64,000 nucleotides of DNA from SXOA01 sp046593355 (GTDB taxonomy: Bacteria; Planctomycetota; Planctomycetia; Pirellulales; Pirellulaceae). Made by a program: the position numbers and the translations under genes. How positions within the stretch are numbered: the first letter of the stretch is position 1; each line of letters opens with the position of its first letter. The notes beneath the pieces are model-generated. The model had not been told where the DNA came from, did not search any database, and saw only the letters and a list, made by a program, of their open reading frames with translations. Positions 49,671 through 58,922 of this stretch are shown in pieces. The stretch spans positions 34,372 to 98,371 of the forward strand of contig JBKJNY010000212.1 in the NCBI GenBank assembly GCA_046593355.1. The letters are read 5' to 3'.

Positions 49671-51764
49671 TCAACTCGCCCCCTTCATCCTCACCCAGTC
49701 TGCTTTCCGTTTCACCTTGGCCAGCTCGCGGTACACATCTGGCAGGTCGAAGCGGGCCAGGACGCCGGGCAGAAACATCGAGAGGGGCCAGGCGTACTCT
49801 TCGGACTGGGCGATTTCCTGATAGGAAGTCAGCCCGTCCAGCAACGTGACCTCGGTGACGTGTTCGCAGAGGAGCGCGGCAAACGCAGCGGGTAACGCGC
49901 CCCATCCTTTGGCAAGCAAGTAAACTTCCCGGTGGCCGGCGGCGCGGAGAAAGTCCAGCACGCGAAGCAGGTCATGCGTCTTCTGGCCGAGGTAGGGCTT
50001 GTCCAACATGAGCGCGTGAATCGCGTAGAAGTAATCGCTGCCGTAAGGAGTGAGAAACTGGTCGCTGCCACAGGTGTCGGGGCGGGATTCGCCGATGCCG
50101 CGAAGGTCGCAGGCATAGAACGGCTGGTCGGGGGAAGTGCCAAGCAACTCCTTGATGACTGGTTCTTCACGCATCTCGATATCGGCGGAGTGGTGCGAGA
50201 CGTAGAGCAGTGCGGGGCTGGGATCCTGCGGCGGGCGCGCGATATGTGACTGGTTGCCGAGGCGTGTGACGAGGGCGAAGACGCCGGGCTCGCTTTCCAC
50301 CGCATAGGTGGTGGCGTGCGGCCGCGGATAGTCTCGTGATTTCAGCCCGCGCAGGATGCGGAATTCCGGCGGCTCCTTGGCGGTCGGCGGCAGTTGCAGG
50401 ACGGCAGCTACGGCTTGTTTCAGTGCATCACCCGTCAGTGACTTGCGGGCTTTGGCCAGTTCCAGCGCGCGGTCGTCGGTGAACGAAAAGACCGTCCGCG
50501 ATTTCAATTCGGCGACCTGCCCGTGCGGTGTGCATTGCAGCGTCTCGTCCTTCTCCATGGTCAGCACCGGCTCTCTTTCAGCATCGGAAATCTTCGTCAC
50601 GCGGTTGAAGAAGCGGTACATCGCCTCGCGGTTCTCCCGCGAGTAGCCGTGCTCCGTCGGGCCGATGTGGAGCTGAATGTTGTCCGCCGCTCCCAACAGG
50701 GAATAAAGCCGCTTGAGCCGGGCGAAGGCTTCCAGGGAGCCGCGGACATCGAAGAAGTCTCGCTCCTTGGCGAGGATGATGACGGGCTTGGGGGCCATTG
50801 CCGCCAGAAAGTCGTCGTGGTCGAGTCCCAGGGCGATGGCCCGCGGCGGGCATTGCTCGGTATCGGCGGGGAGTTCGTTTTCCAGGTTTCTGCGGAAGGT
50901 GGTGACGAAACAGGCCGGAGCCCCCATCGTCCAGCGAGGTTCCAGGCCGCACAGCCAGGTAGTCATCGTCCCGCCGCCGGAGTTGCCGGTGATGCCGACG
51001 TGGTTGGGGTCCACTTCTTCTCGCGTGAGCAGATAGTCGAGTGCCCGAATGCCGTCCCAGGCCCGCCACATGCCAAAAAATTCGCCTACCAGGAACTGCT
51101 GATTGCCTGCATAGAGATGCTCGCTGACGCCGATGCCCCTTTTCGGTTTGAGGGCCGCGTCCACGTATTGCAAGCGTTCCCCCTGGCCAATCGGATCGAA
51201 AATAAACGTCACGTATCCCTGTCTGGCCAGTCCCTGGGCAAAGGATTGATACGCCTCCGCCGCTTTGCCGTTGGCGGAATGGCCACAGACACCGACCACC
51301 CCCGGCAGCGGGAACTTGCGCCCCTGGGGGAGATACAGATTGCCGGTCACGAGAAAACCGGGACGGCTTTCAAAGATTATTTTTTCGATTTTGTAGGCGT
51401 CGCGCTCTACCGTGCCGGTGATTTTGGCGTTGAGCGGCGTCCGCTCGGGATTCGGACCGAAGGATTGGCGGATTTTTTCGCGAACCGAAGCGACGTAGGC
51501 TTCGGCGTCTTCCTTGGTTTTGAGCGCGGCCTTGGTTGTTAGGGCCGCTGCCTCCGCTTTTTTCACCTGGACGATGAAGTACTCTTGCACCATCCGCGAG
51601 AAGCGGTTCAGCGGCGGCAGGTCGCGGCGGGGCGATTGGCCAGCCCCCTTCTGCTCTTGGGCCAGGAGGGGCAACGTGGTGAACGGAGCAAGGCCAGACA
51701 TTCCCAGGGCGGAACAGGCGGACCAGCGGAGCAGATCGCGGCGGGTGGGATTTTGAGTAGTCAT
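49671..51764 (-). CDS. Tat-exported alpha/beta-hydrolase (esterase-like)
   Basis: 697 residues from ATG at 51764. Twin-arginine signal NPTRRDLLRWSACSALGMSG. The hydrolase domain has PGVVGVCGHSANGKAAEA, GYVTFIFDPIGQGERLQY, HVGITGNSGGGTMTTWLCG (nucleophile Ser in GNSGG) and GPTEHGYSRENREAMYRFF (His). It resembles acetylxylan-esterase-like Abhydrolase_7 proteins. A longer C-terminal region (from about residue 400) adds a second partly hydrolase-like part, including RIGNQSHIARPPQDPSPALL. The longer upstream reading is repeat and antisense sequence. Confidence 0.88.
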   Translation of the reverse strand: MTTQNPTRRDLLRWSACSALGMSGLAPFTTLPLLAQEQKGAGQSPRRDLPPLNRFSRMVQEYFIVQVKKAEAAALTTKAALKTKEDAEAYVASVREKIRQSFGPNPERTPLNAKITGTVERDAYKIEKIIFESRPGFLVTGNLYLPQGRKFPLPGVVGVCGHSANGKAAEAYQSFAQGLARQGYVTFIFDPIGQGERLQYVDAALKPKRGIGVSEHLYAGNQQFLVGEFFGMWRAWDGIRALDYLLTREEVDPNHVGITGNSGGGTMTTWLCGLEPRWTMGAPACFVTTFRRNLENELPADTEQCPPRAIALGLDHDDFLAAMAPKPVIILAKERDFFDVRGSLEAFARLKRLYSLLGAADNIQLHIGPTEHGYSRENREAMYRFFNRVTKISDAEREPVLTMEKDETLQCTPHGQVAELKSRTVFSFTDDRALELAKARKSLTGDALKQAVAAVLQLPPTAKEPPEFRILRGLKSRDYPRPHATTYAVESEPGVFALVTRLGNQSHIARPPQDPSPALLYVSHHSADIEMREEPVIKELLGTSPDQPFYACDLRGIGESRPDTCGSDQFLTPYGSDYFYAIHALMLDKPYLGQKTHDLLRVLDFLRAAGHREVYLLAKGWGALPAAFAALLCEHVTEVTLLDGLTSYQEIAQSEEYAWPLSMFLPGVLARFDLPDVYRELAKVKRKADWVRMKGAS

Positions 51765-51815
51765 GGGAAAGTTTGTGGAGATTGGGGGATGAGCGTCAGG
51801 ATACTCGACGGCCAG

Positions 51816-51857
51816 GGTACGGAGTACCGAGTACTTAGTACTTATTACTCCGTACTC
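51816..51857. repeat. GGAGTACCGAGTACTTAGTACTT repeat
   Basis: Built from GTACxxAGTAC units: GGGTACGGAGTACCGAGTAC, TTAGTACTT, then ATTACTCCGTACTC. Upstream of fhcB. Confidence 0.65.
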
Positions 51858-51877
51858 GCTATAATTGCCTACCCCCG

Positions 51878-53197
51878 ATGGCCACTCAAACTCTTCCCTT
51901 GAATCCGCCCGAAGTCTTCGACGACGTGGCCTGCACCGTCTGCGGATGCGTGTGCGATGACCTGAAGTTGACGGTGGAAAACGGACGGATTGTCCGAGCG
52001 GAAGGGGCGTGCGAACTGGCTGAGCCTTGGCTGCTGGCGCAGAATAGCCGCCGGCCGGCGGAGGCGGAAATCGCAGGGCGGCCGGTGAATCTTGAAGCTG
52101 CGGTTGCGAAGTCGGCGGAAATACTGAAAGCGGCAAAGGCTCCGCTGATTTACGGACTCTCCCGCAGTAGCACGCAGGGACAGCGGCAGGCGGTAAGGTT
52201 GGCGGATGCACTGGGTGCGAACATCGATACCACGGCATCCCTCTGCCATGCTCCGTCCATCATGGCGCTCCAGCAGGTGGGGGAATCGACCTGTTCGCTC
52301 GGCGAGATTCGCAATCGGGCGGACCTGGTCATCTACTGGGGCTCCAACCCAGCCGTCAGCCATCCCCGGCACATGGAGCGCTATGCGGCCTTTCCCACTG
52401 GCCAGTTTGTTCCCCAGGGTCGCGAGGGGAGAACGCTTGTCGTTGTGGACGTGCAGCCGACCCAGACGAGCAAAGAGGCGGATTTATTCATCCAAGTCGA
52501 GCCCGGTGGCGATTTCGATTTGCTCTGGACCCTGCGGGGTCTCGTGCAAGGCATGTCCTTTTCAAACGAAACCTGCGCCGGCCAGCCAATGTCCGTCCTG
52601 CGGGATCTGGCGGAGCGAATGAAAAGCTGCCAGTGCGGCGTGTTCTTCTTCGGGCTGGGCTTAACGCAGCGCGGCGTCGGTCATGCCAATGTCGAAGCCC
52701 TGCTGCGGCTGGTGCGGGATCTCAATGCCCATACTCGGTTTCATGCCCGGCGGATGCGGGTCTACGGCGACGTGGCGGGCGCCGATACCGTCCTCTGCTG
52801 GCAGACCGGCTTTCCGTTCAGCGTGAACCTGGCCCGCGGCTATCCGCGGTATAATCCAGGGGAATATTCCGCGAACGACCTGCTCGCTCGCGGCGAGGTC
52901 GATGCCTGCCTGCTCGTCGGCAGCGAGGGGATTGAACCTCTGTCAGCCGCCGCGAAGGAGCACCTAGCGAGGATTCCGGTCATCGTTCTCGACTATCCGC
53001 AGGCAGACATCCCCGCAATGGAGCCGCCGCTGGTGCCCGCGGTGAAATTCACAACGGCCGTCTACGGTATTCATCGCCCCGGCACGGCCTACCGCATGGA
53101 CGAGATCCCAATTCCGCTGCGGCCCGTGCTCAAGAGCGACTATCCGAGCGACGACGAGGTTCTCTCCGAAATACTTCTATCCGTAGGTCGACGGTAG
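51878..53197 (+). CDS. fhcB: formylmethanofuran dehydrogenase subunit B-like (FhcB/FwdB)
   Basis: 439 residues. An N-terminal CxxCxxxC (Cys19, 22, 26) with Cys45 fits a 4Fe-4S cluster. NIDTTASLCHAPSIMALQQV places Cys123 at the usual metal-binding Cys/Sec of FwdB. Further family landmarks are VIYWGSNPAVSHPRHMERY, LVVVDVQPTQTSKEADLFI, HANVEALLRLVRDLN and LVGSEGIEPLS. The protein belongs to the tetrahydromethanopterin C1 pathway, in which planctomycetes have fhc genes. The other subunits are not adjacent, but moaA (molybdopterin) follows. Confidence 0.88.
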   Translation: MATQTLPLNPPEVFDDVACTVCGCVCDDLKLTVENGRIVRAEGACELAEPWLLAQNSRRPAEAEIAGRPVNLEAAVAKSAEILKAAKAPLIYGLSRSSTQGQRQAVRLADALGANIDTTASLCHAPSIMALQQVGESTCSLGEIRNRADLVIYWGSNPAVSHPRHMERYAAFPTGQFVPQGREGRTLVVVDVQPTQTSKEADLFIQVEPGGDFDLLWTLRGLVQGMSFSNETCAGQPMSVLRDLAERMKSCQCGVFFFGLGLTQRGVGHANVEALLRLVRDLNAHTRFHARRMRVYGDVAGADTVLCWQTGFPFSVNLARGYPRYNPGEYSANDLLARGEVDACLLVGSEGIEPLSAAAKEHLARIPVIVLDYPQADIPAMEPPLVPAVKFTTAVYGIHRPGTAYRMDEIPIPLRPVLKSDYPSDDEVLSEILLSVGRR

Positions 53198-53204
53198 AAT
53201 ATCC

Positions 53205-53323
53205 TGTAGGGTGCATGAGCGCAAGCGAAATGCACGCTTGAAAGATGTCGTTAACAAGGTGACGTAACCGGGTTGGCCATGCGGGATTACGCGTGCATGG
53301 CGCTGACGCTTATGCACCCTACT
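53205..53323. repeat. Element with GTAGGGTGCATGAGCGC arms
   Basis: TGTAGGGTGCATGAGCGCAA with reverse arm GCGCTGACGCTTATGCACCC. It fills the gap between fhcB and moaA. Confidence 0.7.
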
Positions 53324-53330
53324 TTGCAAA

Positions 53331-54329
53331 ATGAAATCCTTCGCTCCCCTTCTCGACTCTCTCGGCCGCGTGCATAGCAGCCTGCGGATCAGCGTCACCG
53401 ACCGCTGCAACATCCGCTGTTTTTACTGCATGCCGGAAGTGGTCCGCTTTCTGCCGCGAGAAGAAATCCTGACGTTCGAGGAAATCGAACGCTTTGCCCG
53501 CGTCCTCGCCCCGCTCGGCATCAGCAAGCTCCGGCTCACGGGAGGCGAGCCGCTGGTCCGCTCGGGGCTGCCGAAGCTGGTGGAACGATTGGCGGCTATT
53601 GAAGGGATTGAGGACATCGCGCTCACGACGAACGGCATCCTGCTGGAGGAAAATGCGGTCGCTCTCAAGAACGCCGGCCTGCAAAGGGTGAATATCAGCC
53701 TCGACGCCTTGACCGAAGCGACCTTTCGCCGCATCAGCCGGCGGGACGGCCTGGACCGGGTACTGGCGGGGATTCAGGCGGCAAAAAAGGCCGGCTTTGA
53801 AAAAATCCGCCTGAACGCGGTTGCCATCAAGGGAATCACCGAGGCCGAAATTGTGCCGCTGGCCAAATTCGCCCGCGAGCAGCAGATGGAGATGCGGTTC
53901 ATCGAGTTCATGCCGCTCGATGCCGATGACCAGTGGGACCACGACCAGGTGCTGACCGGCGAGGAAATCCGCCGCGAGATTGAGTCGGCCATCGGTCCAC
54001 TCGTCCCGGCTCCGCGGCCGGACCCAAGCCAGCCCGCCTCCGACTTCGCTTACGGCGATGGCGGCGGCGTGATCGGCTTCATTAATCCGGTCACGCAGCC
54101 CTTCTGCCACGATTGCAACCGACTGCGGCTGACGGCGGAAGGGAAGGTCCGCAACTGCCTCTTTTCCACGGTGGAATGGGACGCCCGCGCGGTCCTCCGC
54201 GGCGACGGCAGCGATGAAGATCTGGCCGAACTCGTCCGCGACTGCATCTGGCACAAAAAGCCGGGGCACGGCATCGACTCCGACCAGTTCGTGCGGCCGC
54301 AGCGGGCGATGTATCAGATTGGAGGATAG
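53331..54329 (+). CDS. moaA: GTP 3',8-cyclase (molybdopterin biosynthesis)
   Basis: 332 residues, radical SAM. Cluster Cys CNIRCFYC (Cys26, 30, 33), TGGEPL, ISLDAL, then the second 4Fe-4S cluster near Cys259, Cys262, Cys276 (CHDCNRLRLTAEG...RNC), and the C-terminal QIGG needed for catalysis. It makes 3',8-cyclo-7,8-dihydro-GTP from GTP for molybdenum cofactor. Located between fhcB, whose homologues need such a cofactor, and a cysteine desulfurase that could supply sulfur. ATG at 53331 is standard. Confidence 0.95.
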   Translation: MKSFAPLLDSLGRVHSSLRISVTDRCNIRCFYCMPEVVRFLPREEILTFEEIERFARVLAPLGISKLRLTGGEPLVRSGLPKLVERLAAIEGIEDIALTTNGILLEENAVALKNAGLQRVNISLDALTEATFRRISRRDGLDRVLAGIQAAKKAGFEKIRLNAVAIKGITEAEIVPLAKFAREQQMEMRFIEFMPLDADDQWDHDQVLTGEEIRREIESAIGPLVPAPRPDPSQPASDFAYGDGGGVIGFINPVTQPFCHDCNRLRLTAEGKVRNCLFSTVEWDARAVLRGDGSDEDLAELVRDCIWHKKPGHGIDSDQFVRPQRAMYQIGG

Positions 54330-54399
54330 TAGCCAGCACACTCCGTGTGCTGGCCGGTATTATAGAAATACCGTGCTCACGGAGTGAGCGGACTACTTT
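54327..54399. repeat. R3 element between moaA and csd
   Basis: TAGTAGCCAGCACACTCCGTG, hairpin, then GCTCACGGAGTGAGCGG and ACTACTTT. It starts on the TAG stop of moaA and ends at the base before the next ATG. Confidence 0.8.
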
Positions 54400-55563
54400 A
54401 TGACTCAACCTCGCATCTATCTCGACCATGCCGCCACGACCTGGCCAAAACCGGAGGCGGTGTATGCCGAGATGGACCGCTACGCCCGGCAAGTGGGGGC
54501 AGCAGCGGGGCGCGGTGCGTATGCCGAGGCGATGGAAGGGGAACGGCTGGTGCGGCGGTGCCGGGCGGATATTGCGGGGCTGCTCGGCGAGAGTGAGCCG
54601 GAGCGGATTGTCTTCACGCAGAATGGGACCGATTCGCTGAACCTGGCCATCCACGGGCTGCTGAGACCGGGGGACCATGTCGTGACGACTGTTTGCGAGC
54701 ACAACAGCGTCCTGCGGCCGCTCCGATTCCATCAGCAGAAGCGAGACGTGCGCGTCACCTATGTCCGCTGCGACGGCGAAGGGTTCGTCAATCCGGACGA
54801 TATAGCCGCCGCCATCCTGCCGGGCACGCGGCTGATTGTTATGGTTCATGCCTCGAACGTTACCGGTGCCATTCAACCGGCGGCAGAAGTCGGCCGCATC
54901 GCGGCGGAGCGAGAGATTCCCTTTCTGCTCGACGCCGCTCAATCGCTCGGCCATCTGCCAATCACCGCCAAATCCCTTCACCAGCCGCTCATTGCCGCGC
55001 CGGGGCACAAGGGTCTGCTTGGTCCTCTGGGAACGGGCATACTCTATATTCCGCCTGGAATGGAGGACCGCCTTGCTCCACTCCGGCAAGGCGGCACCGG
55101 CACCCGCAGCGATGAAGACCTCCAACCGACCTCGCTGCCGGACAAATATGAAGCGGGCAACTTGAATGTGCCGGGGATAGTTGGGCTAGGGGAGGGAGTT
55201 CGCGCCATTGCGGCGACAGACCTGGCAGCGTCTCTCGGAAAAGAACGCTCGCTTTGCGAACGCTTGTTGCGCGGTCTAGCCGAGATATCCGGCCTCACAC
55301 TCTACGGCCCCAAGTCGATGGACCTTCGCCTCGGCGTCGTTAGTTTCAACCTCGCCGCCTTTGAACCCCAAGAACTCGCCGCGCTGCTCGATTCTGCCTA
55401 TCACATCCAGGTCCGCGCCGGCATTCACTGCGCCCCGCGAATGCACGCCACTCTGGGAACTTCGCCACGCGGCACCGTGCGGATGAGCATCGGTCCGCAT
55501 AGTACGACCGAAGAGGAAATTGATACGGCAATTGCGGCAATGCGGGAAGTGGCGGCATCGTAG
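54400..55563 (+). CDS. Cysteine desulfurase (class V aminotransferase family)
   Basis: 387 residues. N-terminal IYLDHAATTWPKPEAV, then ERIVFTQNGTDSLNLAI, TTVCEHNSVLRPL, PFLLDAAQSLGHLPI, APGHKGLLGPLGTGI with the PLP Lys204, and RAGIHCAPRMHATLGT with the reactive Cys loop. It removes sulfur from cysteine for Fe-S or thio-cofactor assembly. Exact acceptor unclear; the neighbouring moaA is suggestive. ATG at 54400 begins directly after the R3 element, and TAG at 55561-55563 lies in the next R3. Confidence 0.9.
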   Translation: MTQPRIYLDHAATTWPKPEAVYAEMDRYARQVGAAAGRGAYAEAMEGERLVRRCRADIAGLLGESEPERIVFTQNGTDSLNLAIHGLLRPGDHVVTTVCEHNSVLRPLRFHQQKRDVRVTYVRCDGEGFVNPDDIAAAILPGTRLIVMVHASNVTGAIQPAAEVGRIAAEREIPFLLDAAQSLGHLPITAKSLHQPLIAAPGHKGLLGPLGTGILYIPPGMEDRLAPLRQGGTGTRSDEDLQPTSLPDKYEAGNLNVPGIVGLGEGVRAIAATDLAASLGKERSLCERLLRGLAEISGLTLYGPKSMDLRLGVVSFNLAAFEPQELAALLDSAYHIQVRAGIHCAPRMHATLGTSPRGTVRMSIGPHSTTEEEIDTAIAAMREVAAS

Positions 55564-55614
55564 TCCGCTCACTCCGTGAGCGGACAGCCAGCGCACGGAG
55601 TGTGCTGGCTACTA
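55561..55614. repeat. R3 element shared by convergent stops
   Basis: TAGTCCGCTCACTCCGTGAG, then GCACGGAGTGTGCTGGCTACTA. The left TAG is the cysteine desulfurase stop; the right CTA is the methyltransferase stop on the minus strand. Confidence 0.85.
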
Positions 55615-56424
55615 TTTCTGGAAGCCGTACGACCGGTATACCATGTCGCCGTTTTGCAGCGAGGTGTACACTCGCGAACCCTTCGTCCCGGCAAAATCCT
55701 TCCCCAACCAGTGCAAGAACCGCGGCAGCAGCTTGCTCACCATTTTCTGGGATCGGTCCGAAAGAGAATCCAGTCCCCGCAAGACCTGCGGCGAAATGTT
55801 CTCGGTCTTCAGAACCTTTAGCTGCGAAGAGGCGAGGGCGTGCTCCCACGCGGCAAAGCTGTCCTTGAAGCGAAAATCAGCGTAGAGAAAATAGCCACCG
55901 GGCTTGAGCACGCGATGGACTTCCGCCAGGAACTTCGGGAAGCGTGGATAGCAGTGCGAGGCCTCGATATTGATAACCACGTCCAGGCTGCCATCCTCAA
56001 ACGGCAGGTTCTCGGCATCTCCCTGTACGAACTCCAAGCCGTCAAGCTGGTGATGCTGCCGGCAAAGCTCCACCCCAGCCGCATTCAGGTCCAATCCGGT
56101 GAGCTTCGTTGGCTTCAGATAGCGCATGACGAAGCTCGCACCGCCGCCGTGCCCGCAGCTCACCTCCAAGACCTCCCTCCCCTGCAAATCGGCCTGTGTC
56201 GCGACGTGATGGTAGAGCCCGATGCACGGCCGGTCCTTTTCGTCCGCCTCCTCCAGCGACAACTCCGCCGGTGGCGACTCCACATAGGCATAATTAAGAA
56301 AAAACAGTGGCTCTTTCGCTGTTTTCCGCGTCAGTAGCGGATACCAGAATTTCCAGTAGGCCTTCCGCAGCCAGGAGAAGGAGAAGAAGAGGTCGATGGT
56401 CTTATGAAACGCGGTTTGCAGCAT
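55612..56424 (-). CDS. SAM-dependent methyltransferase
   Basis: 270 residues from ATG at 56424; readings upstream translate R7 sequence (SLARWRVGL). Motifs EVLEVSCGHGGGASFVMRY (SAM loop), LTGLDLNAAGVELCRQH, LEFVQGDAENLPFEDGSLDVV and VHRVLKPGGYFLYADFRF are of class I methyltransferases, close to the phthiotriol dimycocerosate methyltransferase group. The acceptor is unknown. Stands alone. Confidence 0.88.
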   Translation of the reverse strand: MLQTAFHKTIDLFFSFSWLRKAYWKFWYPLLTRKTAKEPLFFLNYAYVESPPAELSLEEADEKDRPCIGLYHHVATQADLQGREVLEVSCGHGGGASFVMRYLKPTKLTGLDLNAAGVELCRQHHQLDGLEFVQGDAENLPFEDGSLDVVINIEASHCYPRFPKFLAEVHRVLKPGGYFLYADFRFKDSFAAWEHALASSQLKVLKTENISPQVLRGLDSLSDRSQKMVSKLLPRFLHWLGKDFAGTKGSRVYTSLQNGDMVYRSYGFQK

Positions 56425-56440
56425 GGTTTGATTGTACGAC

Positions 56441-56473
56441 ACTAGCCCGACACGCCAGCGTGCCAGCGAGGGA
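56441..56473. repeat. R7 copy (ACTAGCCCGACACGCCAG)
   Basis: ACTAGCCCGACACGCCAGCG then TGCCAGCGAGGGA. It matches an arm of 26347-26428 and sits upstream of the methyltransferase ATG. Confidence 0.75.
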
Positions 56474-56514
56474 GAGGGCATTCGGAGGCGACAAAATGGC
56501 CGCTGTCGCAGATT

Positions 56515-58248
56515 CTAATGAGGGCTTGCCACCTCAATCGCCTTTTCGACTCGCTGAGCATAATCGTCAATTTCACGCTGCAACCCATCCGTTGTGGGAA
56601 TATCCCAATTGGGTGGATCCGGACGAGCCGGCGAAGTCCAATCATTCTTCTCCGCTGAAGTTCGTGCATCGGCCAGTCTCGCGTTCGCCCCGTCGTATTC
56701 CTCGAAACACTCGATGACGCGGTCTGCTTCGTGGCGAACTGAATTGGAAAGCGGAGACGGCGCAATTTGAATTTCCTCGTGATACAACTCGCTCCAGTCG
56801 AGATAGTAGTCACCGGCGTCCTTGCCCAAGAAGATTCTTAGCTTTTCCCTCAAAGGCTTTTTCACCACTATTTCGTCGACACTGAAATTGTGGTCGCGGC
56901 CTACTTCACGGGCACGCATCAAGGCGAAAAATACCTGGGTGCAGATCGTATCTCGCATCCAGGCATGAACTACCTGGGGCACCCGGAACTCTTCCAGGGC
57001 CAGTTTGAATCGGTCTTGGCCAACGGTGGCGAAAGGAGATAGGTCCATGCTCTCTACTTCGGCATACCGCAGATAGATCGGAACGGTTTCGTAACGACGC
57101 TGCCTGACGAACAGGCCGTCGGTCATGTCGATGAGTTGGCGGCTTGGCTTGGCGAGGAGCAGCTTGGACAAGCGATCCGCGGCGGACGATTCATTATGCT
57201 GGATGAGCGCGCTAACTGCCCGATATCGCCAGTCACGAGAGCTGTCAAACTGATTTGGTGGATAGGCGAAGCGAGCATTCCAATCCGCTTGGTCGAGCTG
57301 CGACGAGATCAGCCTGAAATCGCTCTCTCTCCCGCGATGAGCCAAAAGGCCGACACTATATTCCTGGTCGAATGGCCCCCCAAGTTGCAGAGACTGCTCT
57401 GCCAGCAGGTAGACTCCGGATGACATTGTCCAAAAATAGCAAACCGCTGAGGAGACGAAGCCGAGTCCACTGACCACTTGCCAGGCCCTTCTCTGCGGCT
57501 CTGCGATCCAGAATCCCAAGGGGATGGACAACCAAACGGCCATTACCAGAAGCGCGGAGTTCAGGTACGGGGCCGGCGTGCTCAAAGAAGGGACCACATC
57601 GATCAGGTAGGACACCAGGCCGTACGCAAAGGCGACCCCTGTCCCCACGACCATGACGCACACGAATGACCACCAGGAGTCACTGGGAGAGCGCAGCCAT
57701 TCGGCAGTTCCGGCCAAAATGATGAGACCCAGGGGCCAGGCCAAACGATGGATGATCAATGAGTCACGAATCGGCAGAGTCACGATGGCCCAACTCAGCA
57801 CGAAGGGGACGACGGCGCCAAAAGCTGCCATTGCCGCCAACCCCTTCCAGTCCTGTTGTTGAATTGCGCGCGGAATGAATAACGCGACGCCAAAGAGAGC
57901 AAACGAGACGATTCCGGGAGAGTAACTCCAAGAAACGTCCGCCGTGTGTGTCGGCAACAGCCAAAATGTGATTTGCAGCAAGAGGGCAATCACCACGCAA
58001 GGTAATCGGCTGACCATTGCCGCAGCACGGGAGAAACGAGTCTGCCATTTCCGCAGGAAGTTGTCCGTAACTTCAATTGGGAACCGGTCCTCCAAGCCTA
58101 GGTCGGATTCCGCAGTGTCATCAGACGGAGAAACGGCTTCCTCCGTCTCCTCGATACCTGGGCGCACAGCGCAACAGTTCCAGCAGACCTCGAAGTCGTC
58201 CTCAACCGTCTCTTGACATTCATTACAGCGCCACACGTCAGGCTCCAT
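56515..58248 (-). CDS. Polytopic membrane protein with N-terminal zinc ribbon
   Basis: 577 residues. Zinc ribbon CNECQETVEDDFEVCWNC (CxxC ... CxxC) at the N-terminus, an acidic linker, then several TMs (PCVVIALLLQITFWLLP, FALFGVALFIP, VVPFVLSWAIVTLPI, LNSALLVMAVWLSIPLGFW). The C-terminal 250 residues are soluble and helical. No family recognised. It starts 7 bases after the stop of the gene at 58256 on the same strand, so the two form an operon. Confidence 0.65.
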   Translation of the reverse strand: MEPDVWRCNECQETVEDDFEVCWNCCAVRPGIEETEEAVSPSDDTAESDLGLEDRFPIEVTDNFLRKWQTRFSRAAAMVSRLPCVVIALLLQITFWLLPTHTADVSWSYSPGIVSFALFGVALFIPRAIQQQDWKGLAAMAAFGAVVPFVLSWAIVTLPIRDSLIIHRLAWPLGLIILAGTAEWLRSPSDSWWSFVCVMVVGTGVAFAYGLVSYLIDVVPSLSTPAPYLNSALLVMAVWLSIPLGFWIAEPQRRAWQVVSGLGFVSSAVCYFWTMSSGVYLLAEQSLQLGGPFDQEYSVGLLAHRGRESDFRLISSQLDQADWNARFAYPPNQFDSSRDWRYRAVSALIQHNESSAADRLSKLLLAKPSRQLIDMTDGLFVRQRRYETVPIYLRYAEVESMDLSPFATVGQDRFKLALEEFRVPQVVHAWMRDTICTQVFFALMRAREVGRDHNFSVDEIVVKKPLREKLRIFLGKDAGDYYLDWSELYHEEIQIAPSPLSNSVRHEADRVIECFEEYDGANARLADARTSAEKNDWTSPARPDPPNWDIPTTDGLQREIDDYAQRVEKAIEVASPH

Positions 58249-58255
58249 AGGGCAA

Positions 58256-58696
58256 TTAGCGATAATCTTTTAGGACTCGCCAGCCATCAACGATTACAAG
58301 CTGGTCGACCACCAGAAGCGGCAGTTCCTGCTTGAATTGCCGCTCCTGCTCCGGAGTAATCTGATCAACGAGTATCGAGAGACGTTCCAGGCGGCGACAT
58401 TTGCGCACTTGCTCAAGCCCTGAACTGGTGACCTGCGTAAAGCTCAAGTCGAGCGATTCGAGTCCCCCCAGCTGCGTGACCAATCCCATGTCGGCGTCGC
58501 CAAACGTGCTTCCCCTATCAAAGTCCAATCCCGCAACACGTCCACACTTGCGCCAAACATCCGCTCCCTTTTGCCGCAAACGAATTTCGATGCCAGTCTC
58601 GTAGGAGAGGTGGATGAGCCAGCCCAGGACGACAAAGCCGAGCAGTAATGCAACAGTTCGCTTTCGACACGAGAGCTGGTGCCAGGCTGTAGTCAT
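58256..58696 (-). CDS. Membrane-anchored protein with LRR-like segment
   Basis: 146 residues from ATG at 58696. One TM (TVALLLGFVVLGWLIHL), then a leucine-rich-repeat-like stretch DADMGLVTQLGGLESLDLSF and SGLEQVRKCRRLERLSIL. A short soluble end follows. Starts upstream at 58768 only add repeat-derived residues. First gene of the two-gene operon with 56515-58248. Confidence 0.6.
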   Translation of the reverse strand: MTTAWHQLSCRKRTVALLLGFVVLGWLIHLSYETGIEIRLRQKGADVWRKCGRVAGLDFDRGSTFGDADMGLVTQLGGLESLDLSFTQVTSSGLEQVRKCRRLERLSILVDQITPEQERQFKQELPLLVVDQLVIVDGWRVLKDYR

Positions 58697-58856
58697 GTTT
58701 CGTTCGCGAAAGAGAAGCGATGTATGTCCTGGCAATTCTAGCAACCTCGCACATGACACTGCCACCAATCTCGCAAATCCTGGATGAGCGTTGCCGTCCC
58801 CTCGCCGCTATTGGCGATGTCCGTCATAATCCAAGATTCGGCAAAGGGAAGGTTAG

Positions 58857-58916
58857 GGCAGGCTGGAAGCCTACCCCACCAAGAGGGGCAAGCTGGCATC
58901 CTACCCTACGAAGAGG
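58857..58916. repeat. R1 element upstream of guaB
   Basis: GGCAGGCTGGAAGCCTACCC and a second, direct unit GGCAAGCTGGCATCCTACCC. It ends 6 bases before the guaB ATG, covering the leader; GAAGAGGAAA follows as ribosome site. Confidence 0.75.
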
Positions 58917-58922
58917 AAAATT

